DNA from: Rhodobacterales bacterium
Lineage (GTDB): Bacteria; Pseudomonadota; Alphaproteobacteria; Rhodobacterales; Rhodobacteraceae
Assembly (NCBI GenBank): GCA_002748265.1
Contig: PDRY01000015.1
Coordinates: 1 to 64,000 of the forward strand
Direction: 5' to 3'
Length of the DNA stretch: 64,000 bases
Shown here: piece after piece, positions 33,848 through 41,046 of the stretch
How the letters are laid out: every line of letters begins with the position of its first letter
Numbering within the stretch: the stretch's first letter is position 1
Position numbers and translations under genes: made by a program
The notes under the pieces: generated by a model
Told to the model about the DNA's origin: nothing
Databases searched by the model: none
What the model saw: only the letters and a program-made list of their open reading frames with translations

Positions 33848-34360
33848 ATGGCCAAGGGTTATGCGATCATGGCGGCGCTGCTGATGCTGGCCGCCTGCGG
33901 GGGGGGAGACCGAGGGTTGCGCGATCTGCGCTCCAACAGCGGTGGCCCGGATGAATTCTCTGTGCTGCCTGTGGCACCTCTTGAGATGCCCGCGAACCTG
34001 TCCAGCCTGCCCGCGCCCACACCGGGCGGGCGCAATCTGGTCGATCCGACCCCGAAAGCCGATGCCATCGCCGCCCTGGGTGGGCGCCCGAGCGCGGTGA
34101 ATGCGGGCGGGATTCCGGCCTCGGACGGCGCGCTTGTCGCGGCTGCCGGGCGCAACGGGGTGCCTGCCGGGATCCGCGCCACGGTCGGTGCTGAGGATGC
34201 CGCCTTCCGCCGCCGGGCCGGCAATTTCGGGATCTTCAACATCCTGGGCCGCGATCGCTACTTCCCTGCCTATCGCGGTCAGAAGCTCGACGCCTATGCG
34301 GAGTTGGAGCGCCTGCGCGGGCTTGGCGTGGAAACTCCGACGGCGCCTCCGGCCCCGTAA
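33848..34360 (+). CDS. DUF3035 lipoprotein, BamF-like
   Basis: A 170-residue lipoprotein with a short signal peptide and lipobox LLMLAACGG, giving a Cys anchor near residue 18. DUF3035 proteins of Rhodobacterales and relatives have been linked to the outer-membrane barrel assembly complex as BamF. The body is Pro/Ala-rich with a compact C-terminal segment (GNFGIFNILGRDRYFPAYRG). The ATG at 33848 has GAGGG upstream; the longer frame starting at 33791 lacks a signal sequence at its start. It directly abuts the NUDIX gene. Confidence 0.8.
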   Translation: MAKGYAIMAALLMLAACGGGDRGLRDLRSNSGGPDEFSVLPVAPLEMPANLSSLPAPTPGGRNLVDPTPKADAIAALGGRPSAVNAGGIPASDGALVAAAGRNGVPAGIRATVGAEDAAFRRRAGNFGIFNILGRDRYFPAYRGQKLDAYAELERLRGLGVETPTAPPAP

Positions 34361-34912
34361 ATGCGCGCGCGCATCCGCGATGTCATCGCGGGGATTGCTC
34401 CTTTCGACGCCGCCGAAGACGCGGACCGCCGCAGCGCGCTTGACTGGATCGACAGCGGCGCGCCGCTGTGCCGGACCGCGCCGCCTGACACGCCCCCGAT
34501 CCATCTGGTGAGCTATTTTGCCGTGGTCGATCACGATCACCTGCTCCTGGTCGATCACCGCAAGGCCGGGCTGTGGCTGCCGCCGGGCGGCCATGTCGAA
34601 CCGGGAGAGCACCCGCAAGACACCGCCCGCCGCGAAGCGCGTGAAGAGCTTGGGATCGCGGCAGAGTTCCTATGGCCCGATCCGCTGTTCCTCACGGTGC
34701 AAAGAACGGTCGGCGCATCGCGTCATACGGATGTGTCGCTTTGGTATGTCCTGCGCAGAGACCGGGGCGCCGCCTATGACTTTGACCGGGGCGAATTCCA
34801 TGGCATCCGCTGGTTCGCCATGAACGCCCTGCCCCATGGCCGTAGCGAGCCGCAGCTTCACCGCTTTACCACCAAGCTTCAAAGCGTAGAGAGGATCACC
34901 GCCATCTCCTGA
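34361..34912 (+). CDS. NUDIX hydrolase
   Basis: A 183-residue NUDIX protein with an exact box: GGHVEPGEHPQD, then REAREELGI at residues ~85-102. Such enzymes hydrolyse nucleoside diphosphates linked to other groups; the substrate is not predictable. The ATG follows the DUF3035 stop with no gap, so translation is coupled. Its 3-prime end overlaps the convergent capsule-type gene by 34 bases. Confidence 0.85.
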   Translation: MRARIRDVIAGIAPFDAAEDADRRSALDWIDSGAPLCRTAPPDTPPIHLVSYFAVVDHDHLLLVDHRKAGLWLPPGGHVEPGEHPQDTARREAREELGIAAEFLWPDPLFLTVQRTVGASRHTDVSLWYVLRRDRGAAYDFDRGEFHGIRWFAMNALPHGRSEPQLHRFTTKLQSVERITAIS

Positions 34913-35994
34913 TCGCGGGCTATCAAATCGTCCAGCGTGACCCGCCCGGCAACAATATCCTCTTCGCGCGGGAAATAGGCGCCCACGAGGTAGGACATGA
35001 ACGCCTCCCGCGCGGGAAGATCAAAGCCCAGAGCCTCGGGCGCGCGCAGCGCGGCGGTCAGCGCCTCCTGCGACGGCGCCAGCGTCACGATCTCGGGCAG
35101 ACCATAGAAGGCACGGCCCAGCACGATCACCGGCTTGTCGTGAAACATGCTTTCCACCCCAACGGACGAATTGACCGTCACCACCCCGCGCGCGCCCGCA
35201 AGCTGGGCCATCGTGTCGGTGGTGTTGTCCACCCGGAAACGGTCATCGGTGAGCCCGCCCAGAAGATCACCCATGGCCTGCCGGGCCGAGGGGTGTTCCT
35301 TGATCCGCAGGTGCCAGCCGTCAGGCAAGGCGCGGCTGGCCGTGTGCAGCGCGCGGATCAGGTGGGGGATGCTGTCGATCCAGCCGCCATAGACAGTGAT
35401 CTGGCTGTCTCCGGGCACTTGCAGCGGGCAAAAGAGGTAATTGCCCTCGGGCGTGCCAGCCTCCTGGCCCACATCCTTGCGGGCGGAGGCGCGGGCGCGG
35501 ATGTCCCCCTTGACCGCGCGCCAATCGATAGCGGGGTGCCGCGCCGCCCATGCGGTATAGGCCCGGATGTCACGTGGCAGCGATCCGCCCGCGTTGACCC
35601 CGCTGAAATCGGCGGTGATCCGTCCGGGCAGCGGCGCCTCTTCGAGGAACAGAACCGCATGGCCCCGCGCGCGGGCCGCCTCAGCCGCCAGCATCCGGTG
35701 GCCCTTCGTGCCGTTCCAGAGGAACAGCAGCTTTGCCGGATCGCCCAGACGGTGCCACAGCCAATTGTGCTGCGCGCGCAGAACCGCTCGTTTCAGGGGC
35801 CCACCCGGCTTGGTCGCGGAGCCCGAGGCGCGGTCCAAAAGGCCCGACCCCAGCGGCGCGGGGCGCAGGCTGAGGCCAGCGTGACGGATCACGTCCGGCT
35901 CTGCGCCGCACAGACCGTGCGCAATGGCCAGAATGCGGTCGCGCCCCATGGTCAGGGCAATGGGCTGCGCATCGGGAGAAGGATGATGGATCAT
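34879..35994 (-). CDS. Capsular polysaccharide biosynthesis/export-type protein (KpsC/KpsS-like)
   Basis: A 371-residue cytoplasmic glycosyltransferase-like protein. PEGNYLFCPLQVPGDSQIT and SIPHLIRALHTA, then HLRIKEHPSARQ and VTVNSSVGVESM, match the C-terminal half of KpsC/KpsS, which add the Kdo linker to capsule lipids in some species. No other capsule genes are nearby, so the function is tentative. It overlaps the NUDIX gene by 34 bases at its 3-prime end. Confidence 0.7.
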   Translation of the reverse strand: MIHHPSPDAQPIALTMGRDRILAIAHGLCGAEPDVIRHAGLSLRPAPLGSGLLDRASGSATKPGGPLKRAVLRAQHNWLWHRLGDPAKLLFLWNGTKGHRMLAAEAARARGHAVLFLEEAPLPGRITADFSGVNAGGSLPRDIRAYTAWAARHPAIDWRAVKGDIRARASARKDVGQEAGTPEGNYLFCPLQVPGDSQITVYGGWIDSIPHLIRALHTASRALPDGWHLRIKEHPSARQAMGDLLGGLTDDRFRVDNTTDTMAQLAGARGVVTVNSSVGVESMFHDKPVIVLGRAFYGLPEIVTLAPSQEALTAALRAPEALGFDLPAREAFMSYLVGAYFPREEDIVAGRVTLDDLIARDQEMAVILSTL

Positions 35995-36033
35995 CCCCCT
36001 TGCCTAGCGCAGCCCGCCTCCGCCGGGAAGCGG

Positions 36034-36735
36034 TTAGTAGAGCCCGATATCGCGCTGACTGCGCGCGGAGGGCAGCACCACCACCTTCGCCCCGTGTTTC
36101 ACCCGGTCGTGCAGGTCGATGACGTCCTGATCCAGCAGCCGCACGCAGCCGCTGGACACGGGCTGCCCCAGATACTGCGGCTCGCAGCCTCCGTGGATGC
36201 GGTAGAGCGTGTCTTCCCCGTTCTGGAACAGGTAGAGCGCCCGCGCCCCAAGCGGGTTGCCAGGGCCGGGATCCATGCCGCCATTGGCGACGGAAAACGG
36301 CTCCAGCTCCGGGCGACGTTCGATCATGCTTTGTGGCACCTTCCAGCGGGGCCAGCGGCGGGTGAACTGAAGCCGGGCGACGCCGGACCAGACATGCGCC
36401 GCCGCGCCGGTGCCCGCGCCGTAGCGCATCGCGGTGCCGCCCTCTTCGACCAGATGCAGCACGCCGTCATCGGGATCGACGATCAACGTGCCCGGCGCTT
36501 CGTCGGGATAGGGGTTGGCCACGAGCGCACGGCGCAGGCGGGGGTGGATCACGCCCTCGGGCACGGCGGGGACGGGATAGGGCTCATCGAAGATGGCACC
36601 GTAATGGGGTGGGAGCGGTGCATCGGCAGGCTTGGGTCCAGCCGTGAGGTTCAGCGGGGGCGCCAACGGCTCCTTGGCGCAGGCGGACAGCCCGGCGACA
36701 AAGCCGGTGGCGAAAAACGCGCGGCGGGTGAACAT
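36034..36735 (-). CDS. L,D-transpeptidase (YkuD) with Tat-like lipoprotein leader
   Basis: A 233-residue exported protein. The leader has a twin-arginine (FTRRAFFATG) and a lipobox-like LSAC near residue 19. The YkuD catalytic region is HGGCEPQYLG, then SSGCVRLLDQDV with the nucleophilic Cys near residue 193. Such enzymes cross-link peptidoglycan or attach lipoproteins. GGAG lies 8 bases before the ATG at 36735. A longer frame to 36783 is not preferred. Confidence 0.85.
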   Translation of the reverse strand: MFTRRAFFATGFVAGLSACAKEPLAPPLNLTAGPKPADAPLPPHYGAIFDEPYPVPAVPEGVIHPRLRRALVANPYPDEAPGTLIVDPDDGVLHLVEEGGTAMRYGAGTGAAAHVWSGVARLQFTRRWPRWKVPQSMIERRPELEPFSVANGGMDPGPGNPLGARALYLFQNGEDTLYRIHGGCEPQYLGQPVSSGCVRLLDQDVIDLHDRVKHGAKVVVLPSARSQRDIGLY

Positions 36736-36798
36736 GAGAGGTCTCCAGACAGGTATGATCGACGCGCGTGAAACCGCGCGCAAGGGACAGCGAGCGGA

Positions 36799-37128
36799 TC
36801 AGACCCGCATCGGAGGGTGCCATGACGCAGGCGGCGCGCGCCCCTTAGGCAAAGGCGCCGGCGGCACCAGAAACGTGAGCACCATCGGCACGGGGGGTGT
36901 AATCACCTGCCCCCGCAAGATCGCGGCATCCGGCGCGCAGGAGCTCCCCCAAAGCACCGCCTTCCGGCATGCCTGCCCGGCCTTAAGCGCAGTGGCCGCT
37001 GTGTCGCCCTGGGCCGAAATCGCCGTCTCGGGCCCGCCCAAAGTCATGGGCGCCGGGCGCAGATACGCGCCCAGCGGCAAAACCATGACGGTCATGGCAA
37101 CCAGAAGAAAGGCACGAAGGCACGTCAT
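36799..37128 (-). CDS. Small hypothetical exported protein
   Basis: A 109-residue frame beginning with a plausible signal peptide (MTCLRAFLLVAMTVMVLPLG). Two cysteines (QACRKAV, SSCAPDA) lie about 12 residues apart in a short alanine-rich body, and the tail is proline-rich. I do not recognise the family. The signal peptide and position between two minus-strand genes favour a real gene. Upstream of it is a 129-base gap carrying the peroxiredoxin terminator. Confidence 0.5.
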   Translation of the reverse strand: MTCLRAFLLVAMTVMVLPLGAYLRPAPMTLGGPETAISAQGDTAATALKAGQACRKAVLWGSSCAPDAAILRGQVITPPVPMVLTFLVPPAPLPKGRAPPASWHPPMRV

Positions 37129-37206
37129 GGCGCAGTGCTAAACGGGCACTCTCGACAGAGCGAGCCCGCGCCCGCGCACAAGCGTTCATTTCCGCGTGAG
37201 CGCAAA

Positions 37207-37236
37207 ACGAAAAAGGGCGCCACGAGGGCGCCCTTT
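37207..37236 (-). terminator. Peroxiredoxin terminator
   Basis: An AAAGGGCGC / GCGCCCTTT stem is followed on the minus strand by TTCGTTTTG, 22 bases past the peroxiredoxin stop. Confidence 0.85.
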
Positions 37237-37257
37237 CTTAGCTGTCTGATCTGGGGA

Positions 37258-37911
37258 TCAGCCCTGGTGCTTGGCGAAGCGCAGGTAGGGCAGTTTCTTG
37301 TCGAGCGCGCCGTATTTCTCTTCGGCAGCGGCATCGTCCAGGGCCAGGCCAACAATCACGTCCTGACCGATGGTCCAGTCAGCAGGCGTAGCCAGCGGCT
37401 TGCCTTCGACGGCCTGAAGCGCGTCGACGGCGCGCAGCACCTCAGCAAAGTTGCGGCCCACGGTCATCGGGTAGGTCATGGACAGGCGCAGCTTGCGGTC
37501 CGGGCCGACGATGAAGACAGAACGCACGGTGGCACTGTCCGCCGGGGTGCGGCCATCGGGGAGATAAGCTTCGGCGGGAAGCATGTCGAAGGCTTTGGCG
37601 ACCTTGAGGTCTTCGTCCGCGATGATCGGGAAACCCGCCTTGGTGTCGGCAAAGCTTTCGATGTCGTGCTTCCACTGCTTGTGGTCTTCGGCGCTGTCCA
37701 CGGAGATGCCCATGACCTTCACGCCGCGCTTGTCCCATTCGTCGGCCAGGCGGGCGACGGCACCGAATTCGGTGGTGCAGACAGGGGTAAAGTCCTTGGG
37801 GTGAGAGAACAGGATCGCCCAGCTGTCACCGATCCAGTCATGCAGATCGAAACTGCCCTGATCGGTTTCAACGTTCAGGTTCGGGATTTCGTCATTGATG
37901 CGCAGCGCCAT
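37258..37911 (-). CDS. 1-Cys peroxiredoxin (Prx6 type)
   Basis: A 217-residue cytoplasmic peroxidase that reduces H2O2 and organic peroxides. The peroxidatic Cys45 is in HPKDFTPVCTTEFG and is the only cysteine, so an outside thiol must resolve it. The C-terminal arm (GKPLATPADW, LPYLRF) fits the Prx6 branch. It has GGAG upstream of ATG 37911. It ends a minus-strand group whose other members are an RNA pseudouridine synthase, a methionine sulfoxide reductase and an ABC-F protein. Confidence 0.95.
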   Translation of the reverse strand: MALRINDEIPNLNVETDQGSFDLHDWIGDSWAILFSHPKDFTPVCTTEFGAVARLADEWDKRGVKVMGISVDSAEDHKQWKHDIESFADTKAGFPIIADEDLKVAKAFDMLPAEAYLPDGRTPADSATVRSVFIVGPDRKLRLSMTYPMTVGRNFAEVLRAVDALQAVEGKPLATPADWTIGQDVIVGLALDDAAAEEKYGALDKKLPYLRFAKHQG

Positions 37912-37934
37912 GGAGCGTCTCCTTCGGTTGAATT

Positions 37935-37951
37935 TCTAGAATACATCTAGA
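37935..37951 (-). promoter_or_regulatory. TCTAGA-N5-TCTAGA repeat before the peroxiredoxin gene
   Basis: Two TCTAGA palindromes, 5 bases apart, lie 24-40 bases before the peroxiredoxin start in an otherwise AT-rich patch. Spacing of one helical turn (11 bases centre to centre) suits a dimeric regulator. The regulator is unknown. Confidence 0.4.
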
Positions 37952-37995
37952 CTGAAAAGGCCTCATGTCCAGAGGGTGCTTCTACCTGCCCCCGA

Positions 37996-38637
37996 TCAGA
38001 ACGGTGCCTTCGCCGTGATCCGCATTCCGCGCCCGCCGTCGGGATGGCGGAAGCGCAGCTCCTGACTGTGCAGCATCAGGCGCGGGTGGGCCTCGGGCTG
38101 CGGATGGTAAAACGGATCGCCCAGAATCGGGTGACCCATTTCGAGACAATGCACCCGAAGCTGGTGGCTCCGCCCCGTGCGCGGCATCAGCCGCAGGCGG
38201 GTTTCGTCCGCGCCCCGGCGCAACACTTTCCAATCGGTCTGGGCGGGCTTGCCGTTCTCAAAGTCGACATGTTGCCTGGGCCGGTTCGGCCAATCCACGC
38301 AAAGCGGCAGATCGACCGTGCCGCTGTCTTCGGTCACCACACCCTGAACGCGGGCGATATAGGTCTTTTTGGTCTGACGCTTCTCGAACTGAAGCCCCAG
38401 ATGCCGCTGGGCATGGGGCGTCAGGGCAAAGATCATCACGCCGGATGTGTCGCGGTCCAGCCGGTGCACCAAAAGCGCGGTGGGAAAGACCGCCAGCACG
38501 CGGGCCATCAGGCAATCGGCCAGATGCTCCCCCTTACCGAGAACCGAGAGCAGCCCGGAGGGCTTGTCCAGCACGACGATCTGGTCGTCTTCGTGCAGGA
38601 TCACCAAGGGGTCCTGGGGCGGATTATACTCCGTCAC
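37996..38637 (-). CDS. RluA-family pseudouridine synthase
   Basis: A 213-residue RNA-modifying enzyme with the family catalytic motif HRLDRDTSG (Asp near residue 61), preceded by VLDKPSGLLSV. It has the C-terminal RTGRSHQLRVHC segment. There is no S4 domain, as in RluA itself, so 23S rRNA or tRNA could be the target. It starts at GTG. It is downstream of the sulfoxide reductase gene (92 bases) and upstream of peroxiredoxin (84 bases). Confidence 0.88.
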   Translation of the reverse strand: MTEYNPPQDPLVILHEDDQIVVLDKPSGLLSVLGKGEHLADCLMARVLAVFPTALLVHRLDRDTSGVMIFALTPHAQRHLGLQFEKRQTKKTYIARVQGVVTEDSGTVDLPLCVDWPNRPRQHVDFENGKPAQTDWKVLRRGADETRLRLMPRTGRSHQLRVHCLEMGHPILGDPFYHPQPEAHPRLMLHSQELRFRHPDGGRGMRITAKAPF

Positions 38638-38729
38638 GGCGTCGCCTCGCAGCGGGGCGGCCCGTCGGTCAGGTCATCGCCATGGCCCTTGTCCACCGCG
38701 CGGCAGTCGCATCCTCCGCCTGGCATCGC

Positions 38730-39182
38730 TCAGATCCTCCCGAAGGTCGCATCAAGGATCGCTTGCAGCCGCCCTGCATCCTCTTGGGTGAAGGCGACGG
38801 GCCGGTCGCTGTCGATATCCAGCACCGCGATCAGATCGCCCCGTTTGTCCCGCACCGGCAGGACGATTTCCGAGCGGGTGGAGGACGCGCAGGCGATGTG
38901 GCCGGGGAAGGCATCGACATCATCGACACGCTGCACCTGCCCCGTCCGGGCGCAGGCGCCGCACACGCCCCGCTCGAACGGGATGACAAGACAGCCATGG
39001 CCGCCCTGATAGGGGCCAATCTTCAGAAGGCCCGGTTCGGTGACGCGGTAGAACCCCGTCCAGTCGAACCGGTCATCTGCGTGGTGCAGCTCGCAAGCGA
39101 GCGTCGCCATCAGCGCAACCGCATCGGTTTCGCCTTCGGTCAGCGCGGCGATGGTCTTTGTGAGCGTGTCGTAATCGGCCAT
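38730..39182 (-). CDS. msrC: Free methionine-(R)-sulfoxide reductase (GAF type)
   Basis: A 150-residue GAF-domain enzyme that reduces free Met-R-sulfoxide. The three cysteines required in the E. coli enzyme are matched by C64 (HGCLVIPF), C74 (RGVCGACA) and C98 (GHIACASSTRSEIV). C77 and C30 are extra. It begins 15 bases after the ABC-F stop, so the two are co-transcribed, giving one unit with a translation-protection factor. Confidence 0.9.
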   Translation of the reverse strand: MADYDTLTKTIAALTEGETDAVALMATLACELHHADDRFDWTGFYRVTEPGLLKIGPYQGGHGCLVIPFERGVCGACARTGQVQRVDDVDAFPGHIACASSTRSEIVLPVRDKRGDLIAVLDIDSDRPVAFTQEDAGRLQAILDATFGRI

Positions 39183-39197
39183 GCCGCTGCCTACACC

Positions 39198-40694
39198 TCA
39201 GCCCAGCTGGCTGTCAAAGAACGGCTCGGGGCTGTCCACCTCGACCAACCGCTTGCCGGTGATTTGCCAGAACCGCGTGCCCACCTGGCGCACAAAAGCG
39301 CGGTCGTGGCTGACCAGAAGCGCGGTGGCGCCGTGGGCGATCAACTCATGCTCCAACGCCTCCTGCCCTTCGATGTCCAGGTGGTTGGTCGGCTCATCCA
39401 GCAGGTAGAGGTTCGGCTGCGCCAGCCGCAAAAGCAACATGGCCAGCCGCGCCTTTTGCCCGCCCGACAGCGTGGGGATGCTCGCATCCTGCGCGGTGAT
39501 CGCGATCCCGGCTCCGGCGAGATGCGCCCGCGCGGCGCGGTCTCCGATGTCGGAGCAGCGCGTCACCGCCTCCATCGGGGTCGGGAAGGCGTCAAGCTGA
39601 CTGAGCCCCTGATCCGACACGCCCAGCCGCGCGGAGGGCGCAATACGGATCGCGTCGCTGCCGTGGATCACCGACTCCATCAGACGGCTCTTGCCCGCGC
39701 CATTGGCGCCCAGCAGCACCACGCGGTCGCCCCGCTCCACCCAGAGCGGCCCGGCCCGGTAGAGCACCCGCCCCCCGGCGCTCACCTCCATTTGATCGAG
39801 CGCGATCAGCGCCTTGGCATGGGTGCCCGCATTGGTCAGGCGGATCGCGCCGGAGGATCCGTCCTGATGGGCCGGGCGGGCGCTCGCCTCCAGCTTCTCG
39901 GCGCGGGCGGTGAGCTGCTTTGTCTTCGTCAGCAGAAGGTCCGAGCCCGAATTGATCCCGACATTCTTCAGCTTCTCCGCCTGCTTGCGCATCTGCTTCG
40001 CCTTGGAGATGTCATTCTCGAACCGCCTTGCGTCTGCGGCATCGGCCTCATCGAGCGCGGCACGGGCCCGACTGTAGGGGAGCGGGAAGGCGGGGCTTGC
40101 CTCGGGGCGCAGGAACAGAGTGCGGGTCGTCACCGCATCCAGAAACGCGCGGTCATGGCTGGCGATCACCAACGGCGTGCCGCGCGCCGGGCCGCTCAGC
40201 CAGCGTTGCAGCACGCCGATGCGGTGCAGGTCCAGATGGTTGGTCGGCTCGTCCAGCAGCAAGACATCCGGTTCGGTGATCCAGGCGCGGGCCAGTAGCG
40301 CAACGCGCTGCCAGCCGCCCGAAAGCTGAGACAGGGTCCGGTACCAGAGCTCTTCGGGCACCTCCAGATCCTCCAACACGATATGGGCGCGCCAGCTTTC
40401 GGTGTCCTGCGCATCGGGATCAAGCGCACTCAGCACGGCGTCCCAGAGCGTCTGCGCCAAAAGGCTCTCATTCGGGTGCTGCGCGACAAGCGCGATGCGC
40501 AGACCGCGCGCGGTGGTGATCTCTCCGCCCGTCGGGTCGGAGCGGCCCGCGATAAGGGCCAGTGCGGTGGTCTTGCCCCGTCCGTTGAGGGCGATCAGGC
40601 CAAGCCGGTCGCCCTTGTTCAAGGTGAAGGACAGCCCGGCGAAAAGCGGATTGGCAAAGGTGACGGAAACGTCGCGAAGGGTGATGAGGGACAT
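39198..40694 (-). CDS. ABC-F family ATPase (ribosome-associated)
   Basis: A 498-residue soluble protein with two ABC domains, no membrane segments, Walker A loops (NGRGKTTAL, NGAGKSRLM) and two LLLDEPTNHLD / LYLLDEPTNHLD Walker B regions, the ABC-F hallmark. The interdomain linker, about residues 215-300, is rich in Lys/Glu (KQAEKLKNVG) and is the part that reaches the tRNA and peptidyl-transferase centre in ribosome-protecting members. It could be an antibiotic-resistance or a housekeeping ABC-F. It is preceded by a translated leader ORF and two hairpins and followed by msrC. Confidence 0.92.
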   Translation of the reverse strand: MSLITLRDVSVTFANPLFAGLSFTLNKGDRLGLIALNGRGKTTALALIAGRSDPTGGEITTARGLRIALVAQHPNESLLAQTLWDAVLSALDPDAQDTESWRAHIVLEDLEVPEELWYRTLSQLSGGWQRVALLARAWITEPDVLLLDEPTNHLDLHRIGVLQRWLSGPARGTPLVIASHDRAFLDAVTTRTLFLRPEASPAFPLPYSRARAALDEADAADARRFENDISKAKQMRKQAEKLKNVGINSGSDLLLTKTKQLTARAEKLEASARPAHQDGSSGAIRLTNAGTHAKALIALDQMEVSAGGRVLYRAGPLWVERGDRVVLLGANGAGKSRLMESVIHGSDAIRIAPSARLGVSDQGLSQLDAFPTPMEAVTRCSDIGDRAARAHLAGAGIAITAQDASIPTLSGGQKARLAMLLLRLAQPNLYLLDEPTNHLDIEGQEALEHELIAHGATALLVSHDRAFVRQVGTRFWQITGKRLVEVDSPEPFFDSQLG

Positions 40695-40701
40695 GGGGTT
40701 T

Positions 40702-40752
40702 CTTTCGATCTGGGGCGCGGCATCGGGGCCGCCGATAGGGGCAGATCGAAAG
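40702..40752 (-). promoter_or_regulatory. Shine-Dalgarno-sequestering hairpin of the ABC-F gene
   Basis: On the minus strand CTTTCGATCTG (40752-40742) can pair with CAGATCGAAAG (40712-40702), an 11-bp perfect stem with a smaller ATCGG / CCGAT helix in its 29-base loop. The 3-prime arm contains the only purine-rich ribosome binding site (GAAAG), 7 bases before the ATG at 40694. The 5-prime arm can instead pair at CGATC with GATCG (40769-40765) that overlaps the leader ORF stop. Confidence 0.65.
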
Positions 40753-40767
40753 GGGTCAGTCCTGCGA

Positions 40768-40836
40768 TCAGCCCTGCAAACGTGTTTGCAGGGCGGGGAC
40801 AGGTCCGCGCGTGTGGTCCATGGCTCGGTGCATCAT
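40768..40836 (-). CDS. Leader ORF (uORF) of the ABC-F gene
   Basis: A 22-codon ORF beginning with two ATGs and ending ALQTRLQG-stop (TGA at 40770-40768). The predicted transcription start is the A of the first ATG, so the mRNA would be leaderless; no Shine-Dalgarno is present. The last eight sense codons form a perfect 11-bp stem-loop, so translating to the end melts that hairpin. Downstream lies the second hairpin covering the ABC-F ribosome binding site. Layout is that of an attenuator; translation has not been shown. Confidence 0.6.
   Translation of the reverse strand: MMHRAMDHTRGPVPALQTRLQG
40771..40794 (-). promoter_or_regulatory. Hairpin inside the leader ORF
   Basis: GCCCTGCAAAC and GTTTGCAGGGC form a perfect 11-bp stem with a 2-base centre, coinciding exactly with the last eight codons of the leader ORF. 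In DNA form it could also be an operator of LacI-like symmetry; RNA attenuation is favoured by the ORF. Confidence 0.6.
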
Positions 40837-40842
40837 GGGGAG

Positions 40843-40871
40843 AGGATGAGGGGAAGGCGCGCAGGCGTCAA
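40843..40871 (-). promoter_or_regulatory. Promoter of the ABC-F leader
   Basis: On the minus strand a -35 TTGACG (40866-40871) and -10 CATCCT (40843-40848) are spaced 17 bases apart. Counting 7 bases from the -10 lands on position 40836, the A of the leader ATG. The -10 deviates from consensus in two positions. Confidence 0.55.
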
Positions 40872-40878
40872 GCGTTGA

Positions 40879-41007
40879 GGGCGGCGCCCGACCCTGGGTG
40901 GGCGCTCGTTCGATGGAACCTGTCGCACTGCGTCAAAGCCCAAACCGCGTTTGAGCTTTCCATGTCGCCGCCAAGCGCCCTCCCTGGGGGAGGGTCGGGC
41001 GCCGCCC
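40879..41007. repeat. 129-bp imperfect palindromic element
   Basis: Perfect 17-bp outer arms (40879-40895 and 40991-41007) are continued by a one-mismatch second pair (40896-40906 with 40974-40984) and a third weaker pair (GATGGAA / TTCCATG). A central imperfect hairpin AAAGC...GCTTT completes it. The right part includes CCCTCCC-TGG-GGGAGGG (40978-40994), which may terminate the thiolase transcript. It lies between the thiolase and ABC-F genes and has no coding potential. Confidence 0.7.
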
Positions 41008-41046
41008 GGCGTGCCGCCGGGCGATGCAGATGGCCAATTCAGTGAC

